NCBI GenBank assembly: GCA_963829545.1
Contig: CAWHIX010000008.1
Location: 310,001-374,000, forward strand
DNA: 64,000 nt
Reading direction: 5' to 3'
Source: JAXGXJ01 sp963829545
GTDB lineage: Bacteria; Actinomycetota; Thermoleophilia; RBG-16-64-13
In this document: positions 18,773-27,636 of the stretch, in pieces
How positions within the stretch are numbered: the first letter of the stretch is position 1
How the letters are laid out: each line of letters starts with the position of its first letter
Made by a program: the position numbers and the translations under genes
The notes under the pieces: generated by a model
What the model was told of the DNA's origin: nothing
The model's input: only the letters and a program-made list of their open reading frames with translations
Database searches by the model: none

Positions 18773-19693
18773 CATGGCGTCGACCGGCGAGATGCCCGGC
18801 CAGTCGGCCGGGGAAGGGGATCGCACTGAAGCCGCGGACCGCCGTCGTCTCTTCGATCTGACCGGCAAGGTGGCGGTCGTTACCGGCGGCGGCTCTGGCC
18901 TGGGACGGGTCATCTGCGAGGTGCTGGCCGAGTACGGGGCGAACGTTGCCTGCGTGGGTCGCTCGCCCGACAAGCTGCAGGCCACCCTGGACAGCATCGC
19001 CGGCTACGGTGGGCACAACCTGGCCGTGAGAGCCGACGTCGGCGAGCAGGCCGACATCGAGGGCATGGTGCGGACGGTGACCGACAAACTCGGAGGCATC
19101 GACGTCTTCTTCGCCAACGCCGGCATCCGCGAGAAGAGCTTCGTTCTCATCCACGAGAAGTCGGTCGAGGACTGGGACGATGTGCTGAACGCCGACCTGC
19201 GGGCAGTCTTCCTGCAGATGAGAGCCGTCTTTCCCGTGATGATCGAGAGGGAGGCAGGGAGCTTCGTCACCACCTCTTCGGTGGGCGGAATGTGGCCGCT
19301 GACACAGGATGGTGGATCTATACACAAACGGCTTACGCCGTGGCCAAAGCCGGTCTGGTCATGCTCACCAAGGTGGCCGCGCGGCAGTACGGCCCCCAGG
19401 GGATACGCGTGAACACCATCTGCCCTGGCTACCACCGTACGCCTTTGACGCCGGAGCACGAGGTCGCGGAGGTGGAGCGGACCATCGCGCGCCTGCTGCC
19501 CCTGGGGAGGTGCGGCATGCCTGAAGAAATGAAGGGCCTCGCCTTGTGGCTGGCTTCAGACGCGTCGAGTTTCGTCACTGGACAGATCCTCATCGAGGAC
19601 GGAGGATACTCAGCATGTTTTCGAATTACATTTTCGCCGAAAGACCCCCAAAAGACGAGATATGCGCCGCACGACCGATGTCCATCTACGTGA
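18765..19693 (+). CDS. SDR-family NAD(P)-dependent oxidoreductase (one frameshift)
   Basis: The first frame carries the dinucleotide-binding TGGGSGLG in GKVAVVTGGGSGLGRVICEV and the NAG motif (FFANAGIREK). Near 19310 the frame shifts; the second frame continues with YAVAK (the catalytic Tyr and Lys), GIRVNTICPG and a C-terminal FVTGQILIEDGGY. Rejoined it gives about 300 aa, a normal classical SDR with a 20-residue N-terminal extension. The start is GTG 18765 or ATG 18774. It follows livF directly. Likely role: oxidation of an alcohol formed during catabolism of the imported substrate. Confidence 0.82.
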
Positions 19694-21387
19694 ACGGGAA
19701 CATCATCACGGTCGACCCGAACGATTCGATGGTCTCCGCGCTCGCCGTGAAGGGACGACAAGATAGTCGCCGTCGGCTCGGACAGATGAGATCCGGGAGC
19801 TCGCAGGCAAGTCGACCCAGACATCATCGACCTCGCGGGCAAGACTGTCCTCCCCGGCATCAACGACTCCCATACCCACGCGGCCATGTACGGGGGTAGC
19901 CGGCCGCCGCTTACTCTGGATCTGAGGCTACCCCGCCGTCAAGTCCATCGCCGACATCAAGGAGGCCGTGCGAGCGCGGGCCGCCGACCCTCAAGCCGGG
20001 AGAATGGATACGGGGGAACGGCTGGGACTACGGCTACCTCGCCGAGTGTCTGGCCGATGGTTCCCGGCGTCTGAGCCGTTGGCGATCTGGACGAGGTCGC
20101 GCCTCACAATCCTGTCTACCTGGTCGATCTTCACCCAGCACCGGCTCATAGCGAACACCAGGGCGCTCGAACTCGCCGGCATCACCCGCGACTCGACCAC
20201 GGAGCCGGGTTCGGAGATCGTCATAGACTCTGTCACCGGCGAGCCCACAGGGGATACTGGTCGAGCTGCCTGCGCAGGGCCTATCTGATGAGAGCGGTGC
20301 CGCCCTGGAGCAGGGAGGAACAAGCGGGCGGGCGTGCGGACCGTGATGAACGCTATGAACGCCCGCGGCATCACCAGCGTGACGGATGCCGCGCTCGGAC
20401 CGGGGGGCACTGGCTTTCAGGGAGGACTGCTCGGCTCGCAGTGCATCAGCGTCTACAACGACCTTCACAACGAGGAGGCGCTGACGCTGCGGGTGAACAT
20501 CCTGTACCTGTTCGGTGACGTACGGAGCGCTGTCGCTCAGAGATTTCGAGGAGAGCATGCCCCTGATCGGCATCCACAGCGGCTTCGGGGACCACTGGCT
20601 CAAGATCGGGGGCATGAAGCTGTTCGCCGACGGGATCCCCCAGACCGGGACGGCCTGGATGAATGAAGACTATCCCCGACGGTGGTAACGGCAGCCTGGT
20701 GCTACCGGGGGCGACCGACGAAGAACGCTGCGCGAGCTCGCCAAGATGATCGTATTCGCGCACAAGAACGGGTTCCAGTGTGCCATCCACGCGGTCGGTG
20801 ACCGGGCCATCACGGCCTGCGTCGACGGGTTCGTCCCGGCTCAGGCAGGAGGAGCCCCAAGAGTTGCGCCATTACCTCGTCCATTGCGACCTTATCACCG
20901 ACTCCGACATCAGGCGGGTCGCCGCCCACAACATCGGTGTGTCCGCGCAGCCGATACTCAAGTGGGTGTTTTCTGACGCCGTCGACTCGGTACTCGGCCT
21001 CAAGCGTGCCGAGCGCCAATTCCCCCTGCGCTCGCTCCTGGACGCGGGGGTGCGGGTGAGCCTGTCGTCGGACGCACCTGTGACGGCGCCCGACTGGCTG
21101 CAGGGTGTGGAGGCGGCCGTACTGCGCAAATCGAAGGCCACGGGAACGGTCCGGGGGCCGGGAGAGAGAATCACCGCGCAGGAGGCCATCCGCCTGTTCA
21201 CGATGGGCGGGGCCTGGCAGGACCACATGGAACACCGCAAAGGGTCTTTGGAGCCGGGCAGCTCGCCGACTTCTGCGTTCTCGACCAGGACATCCTTTCT
21301 GTCCCGGCGGAGGATATCCATGCTATTCGTAACGTGGGGACCGTGGTAGGAGGACACATCGTCTACGATGACGGGCTGCGGAGGTAG
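19678..21387 (+). pseudogene. Second YtcJ-like amidohydrolase, broken by a dozen or more single-base indels
   Basis: Pieces in all three frames line up in order with the amidohydrolase at 12113-13843. They include MSIYVNGNIITVDPNDSMVS, GINDSHTHAAMYGGSRPP, RALELAGI, GFQGGLLGSQCISVYNDLH, KIGGMKLFADGIP, LRHYLVHCDLIT, LSSDAPVTAPDWLQG and a last frame ending DILSVPAEDIHAIRNVG. Nearly every 50-150 bases between 19740 and 20830 a single base is gained or lost, often a surplus A, C or G, yet metal ligands and codons stay conserved in the corrected frame. From 20850 to 21240 one frame is clean. This looks more like poor sequence than old decay, but as given no intact protein is encoded. An alternative start is ATG 19616. 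Confidence 0.75.
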
Positions 21388-21514
21388 CCTCTGCGGCCGG
21401 CCTGGGACAGGCGCGCAGTGTCCACTCGCGGGCGGCAGGAGGACCCACGCTGATCGCGACGTGGCACCGCCGCCGGTTTCGGCTGCCCGGCTCTGTCACC
21501 AGCCGACCCCGTCG

Positions 21515-22948
21515 TCAGGCCGTCGGGTCGGCCACCCTGCCCAGGAACAGGAGCGCGCCCGTCTCCACGTCGCGCAGGGCGAAGAGGAAGGGGCGGTCGA
21601 TCCTGAGTTCGACGGTCTCAAGCGGGGCGGAGGCCGTCCGCATGACCACAGCCGTAGCCGCGGCCGCCTCGGTGCCTTCCTCGTCCACGGCGATGTAGGC
21701 TTCATGGATGACGTCGCTGACGAACAGCTTCTCTTCCGCGGTCATGCGGGAGAAGTCGGCGGTCGCCGGGTCGAATGCGGTCTCCATGCCCAGTGCCCTG
21801 AGGGAGCCGTTGAGATCGGCCTGGGTCCGGAACTCGAACTTGGGCATGGTGAGGTTCACCTCGGCGCCTCGTTGCAGTCCGGCCGCCGCCTCGCTGATGA
21901 GTCCGGAAGCCAGTCGCGCTTCGACCTCGGCGAAGCGACCCTGGTCGGGGACGACGACCAGCATGGCGAGCTCGTTGTGCAGGTAGGGCAGCTCGACCGC
22001 CTGCCAGCCCTCGCCTTTGCCGTAGGGGAAGGAGGATGACTGTCTCATCATGGGAGCCGTGACTCCTTCGCCGTCCAGGGTGGTGAAGCCGCCGTCCTGA
22101 GTGAGATCAGGGTCGAACTGCGACGCCCAGGTGGCGTCGAGATAGATGGCGTTCACCAGCACCAGACGGGTGAGGGCGTCGAGGGTCCCCTGCGGGATGA
22201 GTTCGGGGATCTTCTCGGCGGTCTCCGCTGGACACCCAGTCGTTGATGGCCTGCCGCGCCGTCTCCGCGGCCATCTTGTAGTCGACCAGACGTATCCCGG
22301 CGCCGTAGTTCGCTGCGAGAGTGTCGAGGAAGGGCTGCTTGAAGACCAAGTCTTGCTGGCCCCATAGGCTGTTGGCGCTCTTCATCAAGACCCCGACATC
22401 CTTGCCCTCATGGTCCTTGCCCTCCCAGCTCCTGGACTCGACGAGCGTATCCAGAGCGTTGAACGCCGGGTGGAGGGCTTCCTCAGGAAGGGAGAGATGC
22501 AGCGCTGCGGCCATTTCCTCGGCAGTGGTACCTGCAGCACCCGCGTACGTCATAGTCAACGCGGTGACGATGCTTGCGGGGGAGAACACCAGGTTGTCCT
22601 GGCTCCTCTGTCCGACCAGCACGGTGTACAGATCGGCGCCGAAGGACTCCATCATGGCCGCCGCGGAGAGCACGTCCGCAGGGGAGGCGGAAGAGGAAGC
22701 TCGGGGAGTCTGCGACATGACGAGGGCCACTCTGTCGGCCCCTGAGGTGGCGGTCGGTCCGGTGGTGGAGGTCGGTTTGGTGGTGGCGGTTGGCCCGGTG
22801 ATCGCGGTCGTGCCTGTCTCGTCGGGACCGGGCTGGGGCCGGCAGACTCGTCCCCGGAACCGCAGGCCCCGCCCGCGAACATCACTGCGGCCGTCAGGAC
22901 GAGGGCCAGAGACACAGCGGCCGCACGAAGAAGCGATGACAGTCTCAT
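21515..22948 (-). CDS. Serpin-family lipoprotein (two frameshifts)
   Basis: Three frames form one protein of about 477 aa. The ATG at 22948 begins a signal peptide (MRLSSLLRAAAVSLALVLTA) with a lipobox at GGAC. A Thr/Pro-rich tether follows after a frame break in a C-run near 22830. The serpin domain then runs from SFGADLYTVLVGQRSQDNLV and breaks again near 22230. It ends with the reactive-loop hinge EEGTEAAAATAVV and the closing FLFALRDVETGALLFLGRV. The small-residue hinge is the hallmark of inhibitory serpins, which trap proteases by inserting the loop. Lipid anchoring puts it on the outside of the cell. The scissile bond lies in the VMRTASAP segment, so a trypsin-like target (P1 Arg) is possible. 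Confidence 0.82.
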
Positions 22949-23160
22949 GACGGACCTCCTATCGCTGAAGTCACCCCTCGACCATGTTCAGACTCCGTGG
23001 TCTGCCGACACAGTTCCGGGGGTGGGGGTCGGTGCACCCCCGCGCGGGGGGGCCGGCTTCACGTCGAGCGGCGACTGCTCCGCTATTATCATCTGCAGCT
23101 GGCGCAGGCTTGAGCAGCGGGCCATCCGTCAGGAAAGTGAGAACGGCAAGGAGCACCCAC

Positions 23161-24174
23161 ATGAAGACGATCGATACCGAACACCACTTCGTCACCCCGC
23201 TCTACATGGAGACCCTTCGGGGAAGGACGACGACACCGCGCGTCGACGAGGCGCGAGGCCTCGGCTACTGGGAAGACGCCTGGATACCCATCGGACAGAC
23301 AGGCGCCGGTCCCAAGCTGGCCGATATGGGTGAAGGGCGACTACGGGCGATGGACGAAGCCGGCGTGGACTTCGCCGTCCTTTCCCTCACCGCCCCCGGG
23401 GTGGAGCCGTTGGAGCCGCCGGTGGCGACCCGGATCGCTCGGGATGCCAACGACCGCCTGGCCGAGTACGTGGCTGCCCATCCCGACCGGCTGGCCGGCA
23501 TGGCCACTCTCTCTCCCAAGGAGCCCGAGGAAGCGGTCAAGGAGTTCGAGCGTTGCGTGAAGGAACTGGGCTTCAAAGGCTGGCACACGCACTCCAACTT
23601 CGGCGACTCCTACATCGATGAGAAGCGTTACTGGCCCATCCTGGCCAAGGCCGAGGAACTGGATGTTCCCATCTATCTGCATCCGACTTCGCCTATGATC
23701 CCCGAGCTGCGTACCTTCGGCATCTGCCTGGCCGGCCCTACGTTCGGCTTCGGGACCGAGGTGATGTACGTGTTCCTGCGCATGATCCACCGGGGCGTGT
23801 TCGACGAGTTCCCGGGACTCAAGATCATCCTGGGCCACTTCGGGGAAGCCATCCCCTTCCTGTATGACCGGGTGGATACGGCTTATCGCCAAGGGTATGC
23901 GAAGCCTAACGCGGAGATCGGCTGCGGCAGCAAGGAACTGGCTAGCCACTACGTTCGCCAGAATCTGTGGGTGACCACGAGCGGGAATTATCTGCCCGCG
24001 GCCTATTACTGCACGCGCGACACGCTCGGTCTGGAGCGGATGCTGTTGGCTACCGACTATCCCTTCGAGCAGATGCGGCTAGGCATCGATTTCATGAAGG
24101 AACTGCCCATATCTGATGAGGAGCGGGCACAGGTCTGTGAAGGCACCGCCCGCAGTCTAGGCTTCGTGAGCTGA
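23161..24174 (+). CDS. ACMSD/amidohydrolase-2-type metal-dependent hydrolase or decarboxylase
   Basis: This 337-aa protein starts at ATG 23161 behind AAGGAG. It has the family's features: a metal-binding start (DTEHHFVTPLY, where the usual HxH is EHH), GFKGWHTHSNFGDSYID, a histidine in PIYLHPTS, the HFGE motif in IILGHFGEAIPFLYDR, and a terminal aspartate in ATDYPFEQ. Relatives include gamma-resorcylate and 2,3-dihydroxybenzoate decarboxylases and aminocarboxymuconate-semialdehyde decarboxylase. A role in decarboxylating an aromatic or related acid is inferred. It is a single gene, closed by a strong palindrome. Confidence 0.82.
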   Translation: MKTIDTEHHFVTPLYMETLRGRTTTPRVDEARGLGYWEDAWIPIGQTGAGPKLADMGEGRLRAMDEAGVDFAVLSLTAPGVEPLEPPVATRIARDANDRLAEYVAAHPDRLAGMATLSPKEPEEAVKEFERCVKELGFKGWHTHSNFGDSYIDEKRYWPILAKAEELDVPIYLHPTSPMIPELRTFGICLAGPTFGFGTEVMYVFLRMIHRGVFDEFPGLKIILGHFGEAIPFLYDRVDTAYRQGYAKPNAEIGCGSKELASHYVRQNLWVTTSGNYLPAAYYCTRDTLGLERMLLATDYPFEQMRLGIDFMKELPISDEERAQVCEGTARSLGFVS

Positions 24175-24221
24175 GCGGTAGGCCCGCGGCCCGGCGGCCG
24201 CCGGGCCGCGGGCCTACCGCT
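24174..24221 (+). terminator. Perfect 48-bp palindrome after the ACMSD-like gene
   Basis: Two perfect 24-bp arms meet without spacer; the first base is the last base of the stop codon. Such a stem is extremely stable. There is no T-run on either side. It also lies 35 nt before the convergent RidA gene's stop, so it probably serves both genes. Confidence 0.7.
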
Positions 24222-24255
24222 GCCGCAGGTCGTCCGCGCCAGCGCCGACGCCCCG

Positions 24256-24696
24256 CTACTCGGGGACGGCGGCCACGACGCTCATCTCGAACTTGAGGCG
24301 GGGATCGGTCGCAAGCCGCACAACCTCGACCGTGCAACTAGAGGGTCGATGGTCCCCGAAGTACTCGGCCATCACGCGGTTGATGGCATCCTGGTTTTCG
24401 GCCACGTTCTTGATGAACCGAGTTACGAAGACCACGTCGCTCAGGGTCCCGCCTGCCGCGGCCAGCAGGGTCTGGAGTTGCTCCATGGTCCGGCGGGCCT
24501 GCCCCTCAGTATCCTCAGGCATGTCGTCGAACTCCTCCGGGCGGTGAGGGTGGTGATGGTACGTCGGCGCCGCCATGGCGGCGGTGAAGAGCAGCTTGCC
24601 GCCGCGGACGACGATCGCCGGGGCGTAGGGCAGGTTGTAGCTGGGGTCGTTCTCGGCGGTGTGGATGACTTCGATGCGGGGCTCGTTCGCGCTCAA
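24256..24696 (-). CDS. RidA family protein
   Basis: This 146-aa protein has the Rid/YjgF fold signatures: GGKLLFTAAMAA near the N-terminus, QARRTMEQLQTLLAAAGG in the middle, DVVFVTRFIKN, and a C-terminal pattern RPSSCTVEVVRLATDPRLKFE. The arginine before PSS is the usual ligand of deaminating RidA members, but the residues around it differ from canonical RidA, and there is a His/Pro-rich insert after residue 45. RidA enzymes hydrolyse reactive enamines and imines; others act in catabolic pathways. It is a single gene. Confidence 0.85.
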   Translation of the reverse strand: MSANEPRIEVIHTAENDPSYNLPYAPAIVVRGGKLLFTAAMAAPTYHHHPHRPEEFDDMPEDTEGQARRTMEQLQTLLAAAGGTLSDVVFVTRFIKNVAENQDAINRVMAEYFGDHRPSSCTVEVVRLATDPRLKFEMSVVAAVPE

Positions 24697-24854
24697 TGAG
24701 GTCGCCTCCCATTTTGGGGCTGTCGGGGCTGTTCGGGGTTCGCCTGGGTCACATCAGACTTGATTCGCATCCCAGTTGGATCTCCCTGCCGGGCGACCGA
24801 GGGCACTCAACCGCGGCGAGGCGCGTCGTCGTACGTCTGCGGTAACATCCTTCG

Positions 24855-25490
24855 GTGGTCTACGACGCCCTCATCTTCGATCTCGACGGTACGCTCTGGG
24901 ATGCCGCTGCAGCCTCCACCTTTGGATGGAACCTGGCGCTGCAAGAGTTGGGGTTGCCCTACCAGGTGACCGTTGACGGAATCCGGTCAGTATCCGGCAT
25001 GCCGTTTCGCAACTGCGTGGAGATGCTCCTTCCCGAGCTTCACCCCGCTACGGCCGGGCTCCTCGACACGCTGGAGGCCAAGGAGCGTGTGGGCATCGAG
25101 ACGATCGCCGGGGAGCTCTACGAAGGAGTCGCGAAGGGTCTGGAAACCTTGGCTGCCGCCTATCCGCTCTTCGTGGTGAGCAACTGTCCCGACTGGTACC
25201 TGGAAGAGTTCTTCCGCTTCAGCGGCCTCGGTAGGCATTTCTCTGGCTATGACTGCCACGGGATGTCCAGGAGCGGCAAGGCCGACATGCTGACGCAGAT
25301 GGTACGTAGTCGCGGGCTTTCGGGGCCGATCTATGTAGGCGACACGCAGGGGGACCGCGACGCAGCAGAGGCCGCGGGGATGGACTTCGCTTTTGCAGGC
25401 TACGGTTTTGGTGCCTCTGAAGGGGTCGGGCTCCTTTTCGGCAGCTTCGGGGAATTGGTGAACTATTTCATGGGTGTGCACTCCGGCTGA
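24855..25490 (+). CDS. HAD-superfamily hydrolase
   Basis: This 211-aa protein shows HAD motif I (DALIFDLDGTLWD), a cap domain, motif II in LFVVSNCP, a lysine at RSGKADM, and motif IV (IYVGDTQGDRDAAEAAGM). It resembles phosphoglycolate-phosphatase-like and beta-phosphoglucomutase-like members. The substrate is not predictable. The start is GTG 24855. A TAACAT box lies six bases upstream and there is no ribosome site, so the message may be leaderless. Confidence 0.85.
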   Translation: MVYDALIFDLDGTLWDAAAASTFGWNLALQELGLPYQVTVDGIRSVSGMPFRNCVEMLLPELHPATAGLLDTLEAKERVGIETIAGELYEGVAKGLETLAAAYPLFVVSNCPDWYLEEFFRFSGLGRHFSGYDCHGMSRSGKADMLTQMVRSRGLSGPIYVGDTQGDRDAAEAAGMDFAFAGYGFGASEGVGLLFGSFGELVNYFMGVHSG

Positions 25491-25542
25491 TCGCCCCTGG
25501 GCGGGTGACCGGCGACCGTCCGGCCACCAATGCGCCAAGCAC

Positions 25543-25944
25543 CTAGCCGCCGAAGGACGACAGCGGGCGCGCGATCTGCGGCGCGGCGCGGAGGAGGCGG
25601 GCGTCTTCGGTCACGAGTGGACCTCCCTCGCTCTCAGCAGACGCCAGATAGCAGGCGTCATAGGCCGTGAGGTTCAGCTTCACGGCGATCTCAAGGATGC
25701 GGGCCGTCGACGGTTCGTGCTGTAGCGCGTGAACCAGACTGACGGCGCTCGCCATTCCCCCCAAGCCGGTCTCAAGAGAGAGGGCACGCTGGCGCACGAG
25801 CCCGCGAAAGACGTTCGCGAGCTCGTAAGACAGGAGTCGCGGAGCGCGCCAGTCCGGATCGGCCGCCCAGACGCTCCGTGCCTGTTCGGTCTTCTCGCCC
25901 TCGATAAGCAGATAAGCCACGACATTGGTGTCGACGATCAGCAT
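25543..25944 (-). CDS. PIN-domain toxin (VapC/FitB-like)
   Basis: This 133-aa protein has the four-acid layout of PIN ribonucleases: Asp5 in MLIVDTNVVAYL, Glu41 in LLSYELANVF, Asp96 in AYDACYLASA and Asp114 in VTEDARLLRA. It overlaps the upstream antitoxin gene by 7 nt, which is the usual gene order and coupling. Expected role: Mg-dependent RNase toxin restrained by the antitoxin. Confidence 0.9.
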   Translation of the reverse strand: MLIVDTNVVAYLLIEGEKTEQARSVWAADPDWRAPRLLSYELANVFRGLVRQRALSLETGLGGMASAVSLVHALQHEPSTARILEIAVKLNLTAYDACYLASAESEGGPLVTEDARLLRAAPQIARPLSSFGG

Positions 25945-26174
25945 GGCCGCTCTTGCCCGCGCCCCTCAGCGATCGCCGTCTCGAGCCAGTCGCCGTTCAG
26001 GGGGAAGCTCGCTCGGATAGCTGGGGGGAGTTCGGACGGCTCGGCAGCGAGGGCCGCTTCCAGCAGGGCGATGACCTCCTTGCTCAGGGAGCGATGGTCG
26101 CGGCCGGCCGCCTCCCGCAGGCGCTCGTGCAGGTCGGGGGGTATGTCCTTTATCAAGATAGAAGCCATATTCAC
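25938..26174 (-). CDS. Arc/FitA-like ribbon-helix-helix antitoxin
   Basis: This 78-aa protein opens with the beta-strand and helices of an RHH DNA-binding domain (MASILIKDIPPDLHERLREA). Its tail (residues about 50-78) would wrap the PIN toxin. The ATG at 26168 is the natural start; GTG 26174 is possible. No ribosome site is visible and a TATAGA box lies 3 bases before the GTG (8 before the ATG), so the transcript may be leaderless. An inverted repeat just upstream is its likely autoregulatory operator. Confidence 0.87.
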   Translation of the reverse strand: MNMASILIKDIPPDLHERLREAAGRDHRSLSKEVIALLEAALAAEPSELPPAIRASFPLNGDWLETAIAEGRGQERPC

Positions 26175-26180
26175 AGTCTA

Positions 26181-26204
26181 TACCATTCTGTTACCGTTAT
26201 GGTA
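26181..26204 (-). promoter_or_regulatory. Putative operator of the VapBC/FitAB-like operon
   Basis: TACCAT (26181-26186) and ATGGTA (26199-26204) form an inverted repeat with a 12-bp spacer, immediately upstream of the antitoxin start. RHH antitoxins bind such sites to repress their own operon. Confidence 0.45.
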
Positions 26205-26351
26205 CTAATAGCCGACGAAGCGTGGGCCTGAGCCCCGGGTCACGCGCAGGCAGACGGGCGACCCTGGCGATGCTCTCGTGCCCGTCTCTCCGCTAACATA
26301 GGCCCTTAGGCGTAGTCCGGCGCCATGAACTCAAGTGATTGGAGGTCCTAC

Positions 26352-27170
26352 ATGTCGCTTCAGGGTTTCAGTGTGCCCCTGTCCCCGGAAGGGCGGGCGT
26401 CGCTCACCCCCGTACCTCCGTGGCACTACGCCGGCGACTTGTTGGTGATCGACTTTGTGGCCGATGCGGCCGCCGTGGCGGCGGTGTTGCCGCCCGGACT
26501 GGAACCCGACCCGGCCGATCCCGGCGGCTGCGTGGCTTTCTTCGTCGCCTGGCAGTATGCCAGCGAGGGTGGGGAGGAGTATCTCGACCCAGCGCGCAGC
26601 CAGTACAACGAGTTCATCCTACTGGTCAACGCCATCTACCGCGGCGAGCAGGTCTGCTCATGCCCCTACATCTACGTGGACAAGGACACATCCATGGCGC
26701 GGGGGTGGATCCAGGGCTGGCCCAAGAAGTTCGGCGAGATCTACACCACGCGGGCCTTCCCGCTCAAGTCGAAGGCTGCTCCGCGGGTGGAGCCGGGCGG
26801 GCGGTTCGGCGGCACCCTGGCAGCCAACGGGCGGCGCCTGGCTGAAGCTGTGGTTGAGCTTGAGATGGTGTCTGAAGACCCCGTGTATTTCGGCAAGCGT
26901 CCTGCGGTGAATCTGCGCTATTTCCCGCAACTGGCCGGCGGCGGCCGAGCCAAACCGCCGGTATGCGAGTTGGTTCGGTCGATCCTGAGCGGGGCCGAGC
27001 GCACAGAGGTCTGGGAAGGAGAGGCCGATATCCGCTTCTTCCCCGCTCCCGACAACGAACTCGACGTCTTCCAACCGCAGGACGTGCGGCGGGGCTATCG
27101 CTACAGCTTGACGATGGCCATCGACGATCTGGAGGTCCTGGAGGAACTGGACGAGGTGCGAGGACGGTAG
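26352..27170 (+). CDS. Acetoacetate decarboxylase-like protein
   Basis: This 272-aa protein starts at ATG 26352 behind TTGGAGG. It has the fold-typical LPPGLEPDP, YNEFILLVNAIYRGEQ and GWPKKFGEI stretches. The paired lysines (125-126) sit where acetoacetate decarboxylase has its Schiff-base lysine. Whether it decarboxylates or uses the fold for another reaction (hydratase/aldolase relatives exist) cannot be told. It stands alone, 80 nt before a DUF2277 gene. Confidence 0.8.
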   Translation: MSLQGFSVPLSPEGRASLTPVPPWHYAGDLLVIDFVADAAAVAAVLPPGLEPDPADPGGCVAFFVAWQYASEGGEEYLDPARSQYNEFILLVNAIYRGEQVCSCPYIYVDKDTSMARGWIQGWPKKFGEIYTTRAFPLKSKAAPRVEPGGRFGGTLAANGRRLAEAVVELEMVSEDPVYFGKRPAVNLRYFPQLAGGGRAKPPVCELVRSILSGAERTEVWEGEADIRFFPAPDNELDVFQPQDVRRGYRYSLTMAIDDLEVLEELDEVRGR

Positions 27171-27249
27171 TGTCGGTCCAGGCCCGACTGCTCGGTTCTG
27201 CCGGGAATCTGCGGTCGGGCGACGAGCAGCGTGTCGATCGGAGGGAGCC

Positions 27250-27525
27250 ATGTGCCGCAACATCAAGGTCCTATTCAACTTCGATCCTCCCGCCACCGAG
27301 GAAGAGATCCGCGCGGCGGCGCTTCAGTACGTGCGCAAGATCAGCGGCTTCGCCAAGCCCTCGGCAGCCAACGAGGAGGCCTTTAGCAGCGCTGTGGATG
27401 ACGTGGCTGCGGCGTCGCGCGCGCTTCTCGACTCGCTCATGACCTCTGCTGCTCCTCGGAATCGGGAAGTCGAAGCGGCGCGGGCCCACGCTCGAGCGGT
27501 GCAGCGCTTTGCTCCAAGGGCCTAG
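27250..27525 (+). CDS. DUF2277 family protein
   Basis: This 91-aa protein begins MCRNIKVLFNFDPPATEEEI and continues AALQYVRKISGFAKPSAANE, the conserved core of DUF2277, a small family of unknown function common in actinobacteria. It is preceded by GGAGGG. Its length is normal. The Cys-Arg-Asn start is invariant in the family as I know it. Confidence 0.85.
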   Translation: MCRNIKVLFNFDPPATEEEIRAAALQYVRKISGFAKPSAANEEAFSSAVDDVAAASRALLDSLMTSAAPRNREVEAARAHARAVQRFAPRA

Positions 27526-27636
27526 AAAGAGAAGCGATCATGACTCGCGATCCGCAGCCGCGGCGTGGGCGGCCCGGGCAAGCTACACTGGTTCAGCAGT
27601 ACCGCGTAGACCAAAGACACGAGGTGGTGGACAAAC

